A DNA stretch of 64,000 nt from Globisporangium splendens (Eukaryota > Oomycota > Peronosporomycetes > Pythiales > Pythiaceae). A program made the translations under genes and the position numbers. Shown one piece after another: positions 39,451 through 51,137 of this stretch. The notes under the pieces are model-generated. The model searched no databases. It was given only the letters and a program-made list of their open reading frames with translations, and had not been told where the DNA came from. Positions within the stretch are counted from its first letter, which is position 1. Each line of letters opens with the position of its first letter. Location of the stretch: NCBI GenBank assembly GCA_006386115.1, contig VFIW01000095.1:41001-105000 (forward strand), read 5' to 3'.

Positions 39451-40480
39451 TCACGCGTCGATCGAGCAGTTGAACACCTTCCGGTGACGAATGCAGAGCC
39501 CGCCCTTGCGAGCCGCCTGGAAGCACTGCGGGGCAGAGCAGCGCTTGCCGCCGCCATGGCTGTAGCAAAAGCCGCCGGCCTGCGCGCTCTTCAAGCAATC
39601 GAGAGATGCACAGCGCTTGCCGCCTCCGTGTGAGATGCAGAAGCCCCCTCCGTGTGCGCACTTGGCGCAGCCGTCGACTTTGCATGGTTGACGGCCACCA
39701 TGACTCATGCAAAAGCCCTTCCTTCTCGCGACATTGTTGCAGTTCATGACTTTGCATTTGCTGCCACCGCCGTGCGCTTTGCACCGTCCGCCACTCTGTG
39801 CAACGGTCTGGCAACCGTCATGGCTGCAGCGCTTGCCACCACCGTGGCGAATACAGAAGCCTCCACTCAGCGCATACTTGACGCACTCAGGAACCCCACA
39901 TTGGCGTCGATGATGCACGCCAGGTGTGAACCGCTTCTTTTCTGCTAACAGTCGCTCGTCGACTGACAGGAGATCAAACAGCGTGAGCAACTTGTGTGAT
40001 TTGGTCTCTGAGGTTTCAAGGCGCTTCAAGATCGTCTTCGTCGGTGTGATGGCGACATCCAGGAGGCACTTTCGATACGGATACGTGGGTGGACTCGGGC
40101 AGCGGCTCTCAACGAGGTCGGTGAGAGAAGGCAACATCTTTTGTGGAGACGACGTCCAACTTGGAAAAGGAGGGAAGAGCGTTTGGATGCGTGGCAGTAA
40201 GGTCGGCGTCAACGGAGCAACTGGGGAGGCTGCACCAGAGTTAACCGGGGTGCTTGGGTGGAGAGATCGAGTCGTGCGCTGGTAGTGGCAGTATTGGCTC
40301 ATAATCGTCATGCTCTGGGGGTAATGCCGGCGAGTGTTGGATACTTGATACCAGGTATGATGATGGGTCAACTGCTGAGTTGAAGAGATGGTTGCTCGAG
40401 GAAGCAAAATCGGGAATGAGCCGTTCGAGAGACAGCTTCAAGTGCGAGTGGGTGGCACTCGCGGTCTGAACCAATTTCAT
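39451..40480 (-). CDS. WRKY19-like zinc-knuckle repeat protein, probable frameshift
   Basis: The C-terminal half (about 39466-39920) holds six tandem 24-26-aa units, C-x4-C-x6-8-G-x-C-x2-H-G-G-G-x2-C, as in CSHDGCQTVAQSGG and CAKCAHGGGFCISHGGGKRC. This repeat is common in oomycete proteins annotated as WRKY19-like and is thought to bind zinc. The body frame is open from its first ATG at 40311. A more natural N-terminus (MKLVQTASATHSHLKLSLERL, ATG at 40480) is in another frame and ends at 40241. One base of length change between about 40230 and 40300 would join them. Probable nuclear or nucleic-acid-binding regulator. Confidence 0.7.
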
Positions 40481-41388
40481 TATCGTTCCTGCGCGCAGTG
40501 CCGAGACAGCACGAGATAAGATTCTGTGATTCTGCGTATCTGTTTCGCAAGTTGAAACAATCCAAACTCTTCACACCCCTTCGCTCTGTCAGCAAAACGC
40601 CGCAGGATGGTGAGCGAAGAGACAGCGAGCGAGCGGCTCCAAATATCGCGTACGGGCGCATGGGGTATACGCAGAAGCTTCGCGTGCGAGGTGGGATGAT
40701 CGCCATTCATCACAGTACATGTTCCGAGTCCGCCCTCCTTAATATTGGCGCTGCAGAGTTTTCCGAAAGTCAATAGATCTAAAGATATCGAACACCACTC
40801 TTTGCCCATTCGTTATCGGGAATGCGCCTTCCAAGTTTCATGCTCGGTGCGCACACAACAGAGTGGATGCCATGCGCGACTTGTTGCCCCAGATTCAGTG
40901 TACCACGTACGTTCTTGTGTGTGCATCATCTTTGTCGACCTGCAATCACGGATACGTAGCCATTTGGGAAGAGCTCCTCTCACCCACTGATCATCTCCAC
41001 ACAACGCTGCTGTTACTGTGCGTGCATTTCGGCGTCAAGTCCAGCTTTTGTGTTGATCCAAACTTCAGAAAGGGCATCAGCTGCGCCTGATGGTCTGCAG
41101 CATCCTCCTCTTCAGTGAGAGTGGGGCTCACGCGTTTAGCGGATCGACAGTCGCGGAAGGTAGGGATCTGGGGTCATGATCTGCCCAGCGGTGTCACTTC
41201 TGTTCCATGTTGAAGTTGTCGCGGTAAGGCTCGTGTTGTGGTTAAACCGAAGAGATCAGGTACTTCAGTGCTTAGATATCATCAAGCGATGATAATAGGT
41301 GCATACATGGTCTGAATAACTTATTTGGTGGCTCTTTGAATAACAAGATGCAGTCTATGGGAACTAAATAGGTGGCTGGCTTTTGCAC
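40481..41388. other. Stretch without a supported gene
   Basis: About 900 bp between two minus-strand genes. Several short frames are present but none has recognisable motifs or codon pattern. It should include the 5' region of the knuckle gene and the 3' flank of the next. Confidence 0.4.
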
Positions 41389-42383
41389 TCAAGTCAGGAG
41401 CAGGTTCTGCAGGAACTCGATGTCGTCCTCGGTCCACATCTCCTTCTCGCTCATGGTCGACATGATGGGCACGAGGTCGGCGTACGCGGCGTCGTTGTCC
41501 TCAGCCGAGACGCAGATCGAGAGGAACGAGTCTGGGGCGAAGTCATCGATGCCCGTGGGCGACGCGTGTTCCTCCTTCACCTGGTCGGCCGCTAGCGACG
41601 CGAGCTGCTGCTCCTTGCTGCTGCGGCGGTGGTGGCGGTCGGCAGCCGTTTCGCCTGCCTCTACCGTTCTCGTCTCTGCCCGGTCATCCTCGCCGTCGTG
41701 ATCGTCATTCTCGTGTTCTCCCTCGTCGCCCGCCCCCATGCGCTCGTTCTCGGTGGTTTCCTCCGAGAACCGGGGCGTGCGCTTGGCGAAAGATAGAATC
41801 GGCGACACCAGACATTCGCTACTCGACAGAAAGGACGACGGACCCGCGAATTGGTGGTTGTGGTGAGCGTGCGAGAGCAGAGGGTGGTGATGGTGGCTGT
41901 GGTGGTGCTGCTGGTGGCTCAAGTCCATCTTGCCGGGGATCTGGATGGGAGGCGCGAGCGACGCGACGTGGTGCTGCTGGCGGCAGGAGCATGCACGGAT
42001 ACGAGGGTGCTCAACGGGTGCGCGCTCAGTTGGTGCATGCCGATGCTCTTCTGCTGCTGGTGCTCGTAAAAGAGTTGCTGCGCGACCGCCATCGAGACCT
42101 GCTTCTTGAGCACGGCGCGGCGCTGTGACCGCTCGCGACGACGAATCGCGTGCACGGTCTGGTACTTGCGATCGCTGCGGCGCTGGATCAGGTTCTGTTT
42201 GATGCGGTGCTCCTCGCACAACGAGTGCGCGTCGCCGTTGCGCTTGAGCGTGCGCTCGTTGAAGCACTTGCCCGTCTTGTACTGGCACTTGCCGTAGTAC
42301 GGACGCTTCGCATCGTTGCCTGCGGCGACGCTCCCACTCGCTGCTGCTGCCGACACGTCTTCGTAGTTGCTGCTTGGAGCCAT
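41389..42383 (-). CDS. Cys/His plus basic-domain putative regulator, probable frameshift
   Basis: From the ATG at 42383 (MAPSSNYEDVSAAAASG) the protein has a conserved motif KCQYKTGKCFNE...HSLCEEHR followed by a strongly basic stretch RRSDRKYQTVHAIRRRERSQRR. The C-x6-C-x-C/H pattern resembles WRC-type zinc motifs, and similar motifs recur in oomycete families. Around 41960-42000 the frame must shift by one base, after which the protein continues with a His-rich segment, an acidic region and the end WTEDDIEFLQNLLL. A 26 bp GT...AG would fit the phase but is too short for an intron. Probable transcription regulator. Confidence 0.6.
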
Positions 42384-42407
42384 TTTTCGATCTGAAGGTG
42401 CAGACAA

Positions 42408-43446
42408 GAACGTCGGGGCGTGGAACCCGTTCGGGTTCAGCTGGACAGAGGAGGACTCTACAGGTCAGTCCTTTGACTGGCGTCCTCGGTGTGTTGTGCT
42501 TTCAAGTGCGTATTTGTAGACGGCTCGTGTCTTTGCTCTAGCTGCTATAGGACGCTATTTTTGCTGATAGAATTCGGATCAGCGCAGCCAAACCTGGGCT
42601 CACGGCGCAACTGAGGCTCTCCAGGTGAAGATCGGCAGCGGACGCACCCATTGCCCCCACCCTTCTAGTTCATCCTTTAGCGTCGTGAAGATACTCGTCC
42701 TCGCGCCATCAGCGACTGCTGGTTTATCTGATTTTCTCTCGTCTGGGGCTGTCGTGGCTGTTCGCTCCGGTGGAACCACGAGCAGCACGTTGCGCCTGCG
42801 TCAAGCCGGAGAAAGGGCTCCCTCGCCTGCTGTTCGCACGCACGCGCGCATGGTCCGCCCTCCCGAGCGGCAAATTTTGATGGGGCTGGCAGGCAAGCGT
42901 CTGTGATCTCGATCTTATCTGTACACTCAAATGCCGTCTACCGACTGGCTTCCAGCGGCTGCTACTACGGTATCAGATGCCTTCAAAAGATCCAAAATCG
43001 TCGAGACGCCGTGGAGCCGTCGAGAAAACAAACATGTTTAACAGTGAGGTCCACTGTGGCGCTGATGTTGAAACGGTGTTCCGCACGTGCGTGGCGTTGC
43101 AGGGCGATCTAGAAGCCGTGTCAGTCGAATGAGGAGTTCCGTCATGCCGACACAGCGTGGTAAGCAATCGCCCAGCGCGTTATCAGTCGCAAGGCAACAG
43201 CAGTGAATCCCAAGCAGCAGTCAGTTAGTCGCTGCACTTGCTTGAAAGCTCGGAGATTCTGTCTTGCGCGTTGAGATGTGTGTGTGCGCGTCATTTGGAT
43301 CTTTTGCATCCTTTCGCATTCCACTGTACTGGTTTAAGATAATTCAAGGACTCCATTGTTCTTTTTCTTCTTTTCTTTTTCACACGTTGTTGAAGAAAAC
43401 GCGACGAGCTCAGTCCGCAATAGCAAACGACAGTTCGACGCCAAGC
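42408..43446. other. Stretch without a supported gene
   Basis: About 1 kb between divergent genes (minus gene to the left, plus gene to the right). No frame has recognisable motifs. It should contain both promoters. Confidence 0.4.
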
Positions 43447-44172
43447 ATGCGCATTGCTCCCAGTCGATCGCTTCACCAGCGCACGCCGCTCTCGCTCCGC
43501 CGCTTCCTGCACCACGATGGCGGCAGCGTCGCGCCGTGCGTCATCGTCAACGAGCGCATCGCGCTCTGGTCCTTGCTACCGAATCCGGACCAAGCAGACT
43601 GCGTGGCGCAGGACCAAATGATGGTCGACACGATGCTCCCGTGTCGTCCGCCCTTCGCGCGGCTTTTCCTGCCCATGGACGGCTTCACGGGCGTCAAGAT
43701 CGAAGATCTCTGGTTTCACGACGACGACCATCCGCGGCAGCACCAGCGATGGGCCGCTGCGTTGTCAAACTCGCCGTCACGCGGCTATTTCGCGCTCTCG
43801 CTGCTCGCAACCAACTCGTCGTCACACCCTATGGGGTTGAAGCGAGATGACTTGCAGCAGGAGACGCTCAACGCGCCAATCGCGACGCGACTGCTGCTCT
43901 CGAACGCGTACATCAACCTGTGGGATTTCCAAGTTGCGCCGCAGGAGATCTATCCGCTCCACGAGCATCTGCTCCCGTATGTGTTCATCAACCGCACGAG
44001 CGGCTGCATGCGCAACCTGGATGCAAACCTGCAGCCAACAGGCACAACCGAGTTCGGTGCTGGAGACGCGCGGTTTGTGGACCCAGCGATGCAAGATACT
44101 CGCTGCATCCACGCGTTCCAGAACATTGGCAGTGATGCGATCCAGCAATACGTGATCGAGTTCAAGACCTAG
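43447..44172 (+). CDS. Cupin-like protein, 241 aa
   Basis: The ATG at 43447 (MRIAPSRSLHQRTPLSL) gives a single-exon 241-aa frame; the frame is open further upstream but without a better start. The C-terminal half fits a cupin barrel: PLHEHLLPYVFINRTSG resembles motif 1 (G-x5-H-x-H...G), and GAGDARFVDP...HAFQNIG resembles motif 2 (H-x3-N). A metal-binding site from the two His of HEH and the later His is plausible. The N-terminus is basic and Arg-rich, possibly a targeting sequence. Specific function unknown. Confidence 0.65.
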   Translation: MRIAPSRSLHQRTPLSLRRFLHHDGGSVAPCVIVNERIALWSLLPNPDQADCVAQDQMMVDTMLPCRPPFARLFLPMDGFTGVKIEDLWFHDDDHPRQHQRWAAALSNSPSRGYFALSLLATNSSSHPMGLKRDDLQQETLNAPIATRLLLSNAYINLWDFQVAPQEIYPLHEHLLPYVFINRTSGCMRNLDANLQPTGTTEFGAGDARFVDPAMQDTRCIHAFQNIGSDAIQQYVIEFKT

Positions 44173-44518
44173 CGCATGGTCACGTTGCGATTCCGCTTGC
44201 CAACAGTTGCGTCATGTCCCACCAGAGTGTGCTGTTTTGGTGGCGATGGTCGCTGCTGCTGTTGCTGTTGTCGGTATCGCAACTGCGTCCTTGTCAAGCC
44301 ATCCACCTGGCCGAATACCGACTCCATTTGCTTCACGCGCTCCAGCTCGCCCAGGAGCTTTTGCGTCTGTGACGGCGCTCTCTGTTTATAGCCGCGGTCT
44401 TCATGATAACTATTGCGTTGGTGCTGTAATGCTTGTGTGTCGTTTAGTAATGAATGTTGAACCTGGGCTTCGATGTCACTTTGTTGTTGCTTTTGCTGTC
44501 TTCGCTGCTTGTTCTCTG

Positions 44519-46564
44519 TTACTTGTGGCTTCGAACAGCTGCTGTATCCAGCCCACAGTTCGTGGCCGCGATGCCAAACACGCGCTCGAGCGCGCGCAAA
44601 TCCTCGAGCATGCGCTTCTTCTGCCGTGCACAGTTCGCTAGAACGCTCTCGGGGTTCAAACGCATGCCCGGTTGCCCAGACGATTGCTCTGGCTGCTTTG
44701 GCACACGACTCGACTCGAGTCCCGACGGATCCCTGGCAGTAGTTGACGCACCACCCAGCAATCCGAGCGACACATTACGGATCAGATTCACATCACCACA
44801 CTCATAGGATCGCGCTTGAAACGCTGCGGCAAGCGACTCGATGCTCGCGTCCGCAAACTGAACTGCGAGAATTGCACGATCCACATCTTGCTGGCACGAC
44901 TCATTCGTAGCTTTTGCTGGCAGTAGCACATGACGAAGCTACTCGCACAATAGAGCAAAGTACATACCAATTACGTGTTTAATCCGCATGCGCAATTTCA
45001 GCCAGATTCAGGGAAGCTTCGCTCACCCGGACGAGGAACTCTGGCACCACTGCCTGTGGATGGCGAACAAGGTATTCCTCCTGCAGGATAAATCGAAGTA
45101 GTCGTTCCCATATTAGCAATCACATCGTAGAGGTTCAGCATCATCATTGAGTTTAATTCCGTACCTCATCGGAAAAGTAGAGCGTGCTGCTGACCGACGG
45201 ATCCACTGGAAATCTGAGCGAGTCTTCCTCTAGAAACTTTGTGGCGTCCTTCTTCATTCTTACGGTTCGGTCCATAGCGACGCGGCATAGCACGCGTGGG
45301 TCGTCCCAGGCGCGGCTTCATCGTCCTTGACAAGACTTGCGCGATTGAACATTTGGATGTCGGCTGTGCCGTTGCACATGAGGAAGTTCTCCTCATCCGC
45401 ATGCATGCCCCAGACCACCACATGCTCGACACTTTCGGTCGGAACACTGCAAAAGAGACCTTTAATCTTCACTTCGGAGGGTGGGAGCGCGTGCGCAAAG
45501 CATTGGAAATGGTGCAGCAGCGCGCGATTTTCGATCTTGTACACGTCCAAAACCTCAATGGTGCCTTCCCCCAGTGGATGGTGGGGCTTGACGTTCTCCG
45601 TAGCAGCCTTCACACAGCGTTGGTGCTGAGAGTCTGACCCTGGAAGGCGCCACATGCGCACTTGACCCGACGTCTCGTTCTCCAACTGCGTCGCAAACAG
45701 ACTAAAACACAGGCACAAAAGACCCAAGTCGCATCAGCCATCCACACGTCATTATGTCAGACACAACAGCGCGTACTTGAGGTGGTACACTAGCTTGGTA
45801 CGCATAAGCAGATCCTGGCATGTAGATCCTTCCTTCATAGTCCACTCGGCAATGAGCGCGCGTTCGGCTTCCAGCAGCGCGTAGAACCGGAGAATGACTT
45901 GCAGCACAAATTGGCGGTACTCGTGCTCCAGCTACTCGAAATGATCCACGTATCGCTGCATGTTGCGGCTGCAATTTTGCTGAGGCTGGGTCGCCGCCGA
46001 GGGTCTATCTGATTGGGCAGGCAAGTCGCCAGCATTCGCTGCATTAACGCTGTCAATGACCTCCTTTGCGAGCTTCCATCGCGCTTCGGACTGCCTGCGA
46101 AGAGCCTGCGCGACGACAAACACACCAGCACACACATCAAGCATGCAGATAATAGCTCTCTCTTATGCTGCTGTTATCTTTCTCACCTTGGCTTGTCGTC
46201 GCAATTGCTGCGCTAGCGCAAGTTTATTATTCTGCGGCGCATGTTTGTGCTGCTCCCTCGCGTCCTGTGGCGACGCCAGCAGCTCCTGCAGCAGGAACGG
46301 CCGCACACCATGCAGCACGCCGCCCTCGTCGCCTATCGCAGCGCCGCTGACGCGCACAAAGATCTCTCCGCTGGGCGCGCCGTCATGGTCGCGCCGCTGC
46401 CATCCCGTCTCGCTGGCGTCCATGCCGCCATTAGGATCGCTTGCGCGCGAAGAGCTCCAGTTTCGATGTTTTCGACACGACGTTTCGTGTCTTCTCGACA
46501 ACTTCGACAAAATAGACATATCGCTGTGTTGCCGTGTCGAAAATGCACCCTCTCCTCTGATCAC
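44519..46564 (-). pseudogene. PARP-like (ADP-ribosyltransferase fold) multi-exon gene, disrupted
   Basis: Exons read on the minus strand include about 46564-46187 (charged helix, QNNKLALAQQLRRQAK), 46104-45776 and 45701-45270, with introns GTGAGA...GCGCAG and GTACGC...TTTTAG. The third exon reads IEVLDVYKIENRALLHHFQ then VVWGMHADEENF and THACYAASLW. A later exon near 45080 reads EEYLVRHPQAVVPEFLVRV. These fit, in order, the PARP-type motifs for the helper strand, the His-Gly motif, the Tyr motif and the catalytic Glu strand; the usual His is replaced by Trp. A TAG interrupts exon 2 (45932-45934, FE-stop-LEHEY), and one base is out of frame near 45270. A trailing frame (44519-44929) may be the last exon. 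The start is unclear. Confidence 0.45.
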
Positions 46565-46888
46565 TGGAATCAGCTGGTCAACAGCTCGAGGGTGCGGCGG
46601 CGCTCGTCCTCCATGGCGCGCTTCCGCGCCTGGCGCACCCGCTGGTACTTGCAGGAACGGCGCTTCTCATGTCTAAATTCAGCTCATTCATCGCGACTCG
46701 AAACTTCGCACTTCACTCGCAGATAACACTTTATTAACACTTAAAACTCCCTGTCGACGATCCCAGTCTTCATGTTGATGGCCACATTGGAGCAGTGGAC
46801 GCTGCGCCACTCTTTTTGCGTGCTTCTCACTTCCTTCTTTCTACCCTGACGCTTGCTTGCTCACCACACTGAACACCTATCAAGATCC

Positions 46889-48622
46889 CTACAGATTGGC
46901 GACTTGGCGTGGTTTCAGGCGCTTCTTGAGTCTCGAGAGCTCCGATTCCATGAGCTCATGGGACCACGCGCGCAGCGACTCGACCATTTTCTTCCGTAAA
47001 AACTCCTCGGCGACCTTGTCTTCTTCCTTCAGCTCGTCCTCGATCTCACTGTACGAACTCGCGCTTCCTGCTGCTGTGACGGCGGCGGCGTCCAGACCCG
47101 TCACGCCAAGGTGACCTCCATTATGACTGTTGAGGTCACCTCCGTTGCCACCATTAGCACCAAAAATGCCGCCACAGTCCTTCTCAAGAAACGTCGACAG
47201 GTCCTTGAAAAAGCCCGCCATGTCCTTCATGCCGTTCGGGAACACCAGTCGCATGCGCTCGATCGCCTCGGCGTCTTTCTTGATCTTCTCGCGCTCCATA
47301 GCCTCGATCGACATGTTGCGCGCCTGGTTCTCCTTGCGGTTGCGCAGACTGCGCACCCAGCCGTTTGATCCGCGAAAGTCTTCGATACCGAGCTCCTCGG
47401 CAAATCGCTTGCCGACATCGCGGATGAGCGTGTCCGAGACCGCGACTTTCTTCTCGCGCGTCATGTCGAACCAGTTCTCGACGAGGCGATTGAGCTTCTC
47501 AAACTTGGACTTTTTGTTGATATGCTTTGAACAACCCGAGATGTTGTCCTTGTAGTACGCTTTCTTGAACTCGTCCTTGCGCTTCAGGATCCGACTGACC
47601 GTGCTCTTGTTGAGTCCAAACTGCGCCGCCAAGCGGATGCCGCTCATCTGCTCCTTGGACGCCTGCACATGGCTGTTGCCACCCTCCTGCTTGCCTCTTC
47701 CCGACGATTTCGGGTCATACTGGTACTCTTCGGCGAGCTCAATGAGGCGAATCTTTGTTTGCAGATCGATACTGACATTCGCACCACCCTTGCGCTTCTT
47801 CAGCTCCGATTTGAACGCACCACCACCGTCCGAGTGCGGGTGCGTCTCAAGTTTCGCCGCCGCAATGTCGTCGCTGAGTCGGCGATCGTCCAGACCCGCG
47901 ACGCTTTTCTGGAGCTCGTTGAACTCGCGCGAAAAGTTGCTGACACTCGCAGCAAGCGCTGCGTCATGGTCGTGCTGAAAGTACGATTGAACCGAGTTGC
48001 TGTCGCCTAAATTGCCGCCATTATGCACCCCGAGGATATTCATCGCGAGATTGCCGAGCACATGGTTTTGACGCGCTTGCTGCTGCTGTTGCGCGTGCTG
48101 CTGCTGATGCTGGAGATGGTGCTGTTGCTGCTGATGCATTTGCTGCAGCTGGTGCTGTTGTTGTTGATGGTACTGGTGTTGTTGTTGCTGCTGCTGCTGA
48201 TGGTGCACTTGGTGATGGTGCATGGCCGCCGACGTGGGCGAGCCCGACAACGGGAGCAGCGACGGTGACGCCGGCATGGGCAGCGGCGCGAGGTCGTCAT
48301 TCGCTCCATTATGGTCTCCCGATGGCGTCGAGAGGCCGTTGGCGGCCGCGAACGACTCCATGGAGCCATCAAAGTGGTTATGGTGGTTCACTGCAGCGGC
48401 GGCTTCTTGCGCCTGGACCTGCGCCTGAGCCATGGCGGCCGTGTGCGCGTCCACGTCCACGTCGCGGTCGTGGTCGGCGCTGGGCGTGTCTTCGGCGGAC
48501 GCGTCGCCGCACTCGCTCAGCGTGAGCGACAGGATCTCCTCCTCATTGGTCGGCTGCTGGCTACTGGACGCGGGAGGGAGCTGCTGTCCCTGCTGCTGCG
48601 TCTGTAGCTGCTCCTGGTTCAT
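46889..48622 (-). CDS. CENP-B/Tc5-type helix-turn-helix protein with polyQ, 577 aa
   Basis: From the ATG at 48622 (MNQEQLQTQQQGQQLPP) the frame encodes 577 aa without introns. The first 220 residues are acidic, then His/Gln-rich (polyQ). A first HTH (IRLAAQFGLNKSTVSRILKRK, about residue 330) and a second (KFEKLNRLVENWF...VSDTLIRDVGKRFAEELG...GSNGWVRSLRNRKE) are arranged like the paired DNA-binding domains of CENP-B and Tc5/pogo transposases. No DDE catalytic domain follows; the end is acidic with a short basic tail. It is probably a host DNA-binding protein of transposase origin. Confidence 0.8.
   Translation of the reverse strand: MNQEQLQTQQQGQQLPPASSSQQPTNEEEILSLTLSECGDASAEDTPSADHDRDVDVDAHTAAMAQAQVQAQEAAAAVNHHNHFDGSMESFAAANGLSTPSGDHNGANDDLAPLPMPASPSLLPLSGSPTSAAMHHHQVHHQQQQQQQHQYHQQQQHQLQQMHQQQQHHLQHQQQHAQQQQQARQNHVLGNLAMNILGVHNGGNLGDSNSVQSYFQHDHDAALAASVSNFSREFNELQKSVAGLDDRRLSDDIAAAKLETHPHSDGGGAFKSELKKRKGGANVSIDLQTKIRLIELAEEYQYDPKSSGRGKQEGGNSHVQASKEQMSGIRLAAQFGLNKSTVSRILKRKDEFKKAYYKDNISGCSKHINKKSKFEKLNRLVENWFDMTREKKVAVSDTLIRDVGKRFAEELGIEDFRGSNGWVRSLRNRKENQARNMSIEAMEREKIKKDAEAIERMRLVFPNGMKDMAGFFKDLSTFLEKDCGGIFGANGGNGGDLNSHNGGHLGVTGLDAAAVTAAGSASSYSEIEDELKEEDKVAEEFLRKKMVESLRAWSHELMESELSRLKKRLKPRQVANL
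48070..48222 (-). repeat. CAG/CAA-rich low-complexity tract (polyQ/H)
   Basis: This is a mixed CAG, CAA and CAC codon run inside the HTH gene. It encodes Gln with scattered His and is likely length-variable between strains. Confidence 0.85.
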
Positions 48623-48844
48623 CTTCGCTCGCCCTTGCAATCGGTTGCTTCTTCGCACGCGTTTGGTCGGTAAGCAGCAACCGAGCAGCGCCCCCCGAAG
48701 AAGCAACCACCACCACTCGCCCCTGAACAGGCAACAACGACACGACAACGCGTCTCAGCTGTTATGTCAGTGCACAACGGCTAAATGTATGTTAATTAGT
48801 TCATAACAGATTGTTCGAAAGATGATGTTGCACACCCATTTTTG

Positions 48845-51137
48845 TCAGTGAGGTTTTGCTGTCATCACAGACGAAGGGGTGCATTGAAGCAGCCAGAGAT
48901 GCTGCATCATGAGCCGCTGGAACGCGGCGTGGCGCGCGCGCTTTTTCTTCTCTTGCCTGGCAGCAGCTGCGTCTGTCGCCCGTGCCAATTCGGGTCCGCG
49001 GCGTTCTCCCTGTGTGCGCATTGCAGCAGCGTGGTCGCTGTCATCGTCCTCGCTACTCAACCCAAGAGTCCGCTCTGCTGCTTCATGAGCGAGAGCACTT
49101 CTCTGTTTCGATCGGCTGGGCGTTAAACGTGAGAACGAACGCGGCAGCATGTCGTGCATACCACCACTCAAGACTGCACAGTCATTTGTGTCGGCGTCGG
49201 CAGTGGACAGATGCTCCTCCTCATGACGTGGTTCGGGAGAAAATTTGACATGGCTCTTGCCGCCAGCGCTGCGCTTTGTCGTAGGAGCTTCAACTTGACG
49301 GCGTCGAGACTGGTGTTGCAGTCTCTTGGAAAGCTTTCTGGCTCTGCGAGGAGAGCTTCGGGGTCCATTCCTGGACTGGTTTCTCTGGTGATCGGTCTGC
49401 GCTTCGCTGTGATGGTCCTCTCCTGGTAAATCTTCTGATTCTTCAGCATCTTGTGCTGAGTCCGTGTCCTCATCGCCGTGCTCAGCGACATCTTTCCCAT
49501 CACTCGATTCCAAGTCGCTGACCTCAGCATCGCTTTCGCTTCCATACTCTTCTTCTTCGCTCGTTCCACTTCCAGATGCATTTTCTTCACTGCCATCATC
49601 CGTGCCATTTATGCTGTCATTTTGACTTTGTTCATCATATTCACTGTCATTGTCGTCAGATCTCGCTATTGACTCGTTTGAAAGTCTCGTACTGGCGATC
49701 GCGCCTTGGGTTAGTGTTCTCATCCGTTTCAACCGTAAACTACTGGAGACCGTCGAAAACTCTCGGTTTGCACTTTTTCCTTCACAGGACACCTGACTGT
49801 CGTCTGGGGCTTCAGCATTTTCATATCTTGGTTGAGCAAGAGTTGGTAAGACCTGTTTCAGTTTCCTTCGTCTAGGATATCTTCTCGGTTCTCGCCTCTG
49901 ATCATTTGGCATCATGGCTTCCCGATTCTCGTCCTCAAACTCCGCGACACCGTTCTTCTCTCGTCGAGATTTCAGTGCCGTGTTAGGTGCTCGAGAGGGA
50001 GGTGGTCGAGGAGATTTCAACGTCGGCTGATCCAAACCCACTGAGCGAAGCCACTCCGCCTGGGTACTAAATTTCTTCTTTACGCTTTCAGCGCTGGGTT
50101 GGGTACTGCTAGTTGGTTGGTTATCCCGGTCATTGCTCGCTGCAGCAGTAACAACTTGCGATGCTCTCCGCATTACCACTTCCCTTTGAATGTCCAGTTC
50201 TGTTTTCATTTTCACGCAGAGCAAGAGTTACGCTGAGCACAAATTTGATTCGACACGAACAAAAGGAAAACAAACTCAACTTACTTTGGATGGGGTAAAT
50301 GAATCGACCATCTGACTCATGTGCATCTCCCGCTTGCTTCAGAGAATTGATCGTCTCATGCTCACGCTTAAACACTTCCTTCGCTCGCTGGTGGCGCGTA
50401 ACCTGGTATCGTATAATTTCCGTATCGCGCACGGCGATGGAATGCTTGATGATGTCGAGCCTTTTCTTTCGTATTGACGCCTTCCGCCGTCCTGAAACAA
50501 ATCGCGCGATTTCATCCTGCTGGCGTTCGTCGTTTTCCAGGTTGTCATCTGTTGTTTCTACCGGCACCAGTGGGTCAGCGAGCTGCAGCAAAGCTAAACT
50601 GGCTCTAGTGTGACCAAACTCCATGTTCTGCAAAGGCGTTCTCGTGGATTTTTGAACGCTTTTCCTCGGTGAACTTGCACGCTGATGTTGATCGTCCGGC
50701 TTCACGTCAAACTCAGAGAAAGGTGCCATGACGCTCACTTTCCCAACACGAATCTTCTTCGCACGTCGTTTCTGCTCCGCATCGACTAAGAAAGCGTATG
50801 CCGATGCTGACGGCGATCGTTCATCCTCGGGTGGAATGAACGATAGCGAGTCAGTGTACGCGATGGAACGGTATGTCTCGCTCGACCGATCGTTTAAATC
50901 CTCTTGTGTGTCAGCGCCTTGACGGGGCGTTACTGGGGTGCGCGTAGTCACGCGCACTTGATCTTCTCTCATGATTACTGTGCCAGGAGTGCACGGCAGT
51001 GCAGTATTTGCAGCCAATTTCAGCCGCTGTGCGATTTTGTCTTCGGATTCAAAGTCTGCTTCGCCATCCGTCCGATAAACCATGCGTTCGTCTCCATCAG
51101 ACCAATTTTCCCAGTCGTCGTCCATGGCAGCAGGCAT
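48845..51137 (-). CDS. Large low-complexity protein, 735 aa in two exons
   Basis: From the ATG at 51137 (MPAAMDDDWENWSDGDER) exon 1 runs to 50285. A GTAAGT...AACAG intron (50284-50200) leads into exon 2, ending at 48845. The joined frame is 735 aa and in phase. It is charged and mostly disordered: several basic Arg/Lys clusters, a long acidic Asp/Glu/Ser block (about residues 430-530), and a helical segment before the intron (RYQVTRHQRAKEVFKREHETINSLKQ). No family is recognised. The IQ-motif frame just upstream on the same strand may belong to the same gene, because the sequence between them remains coding-like. Confidence 0.55.

Noticed and set aside
41389..42288. Frame with N-terminal PVQDGQVLQRAHAQAQRRR as a separate protein start
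   Set aside because: The beginning is a shadow of the Cys/His-basic coding frame. Only the part after about 41,980 (His-rich, acidic, WTEDDIEFLQNLL) looks real and belongs to the same gene after a one-base shift.
50199..50285. Frames on both sides treated as separate genes
   Set aside because: A GTAAGT...ACAG intron joins them in phase into a single 735-aa frame with coherent sequence on both sides.
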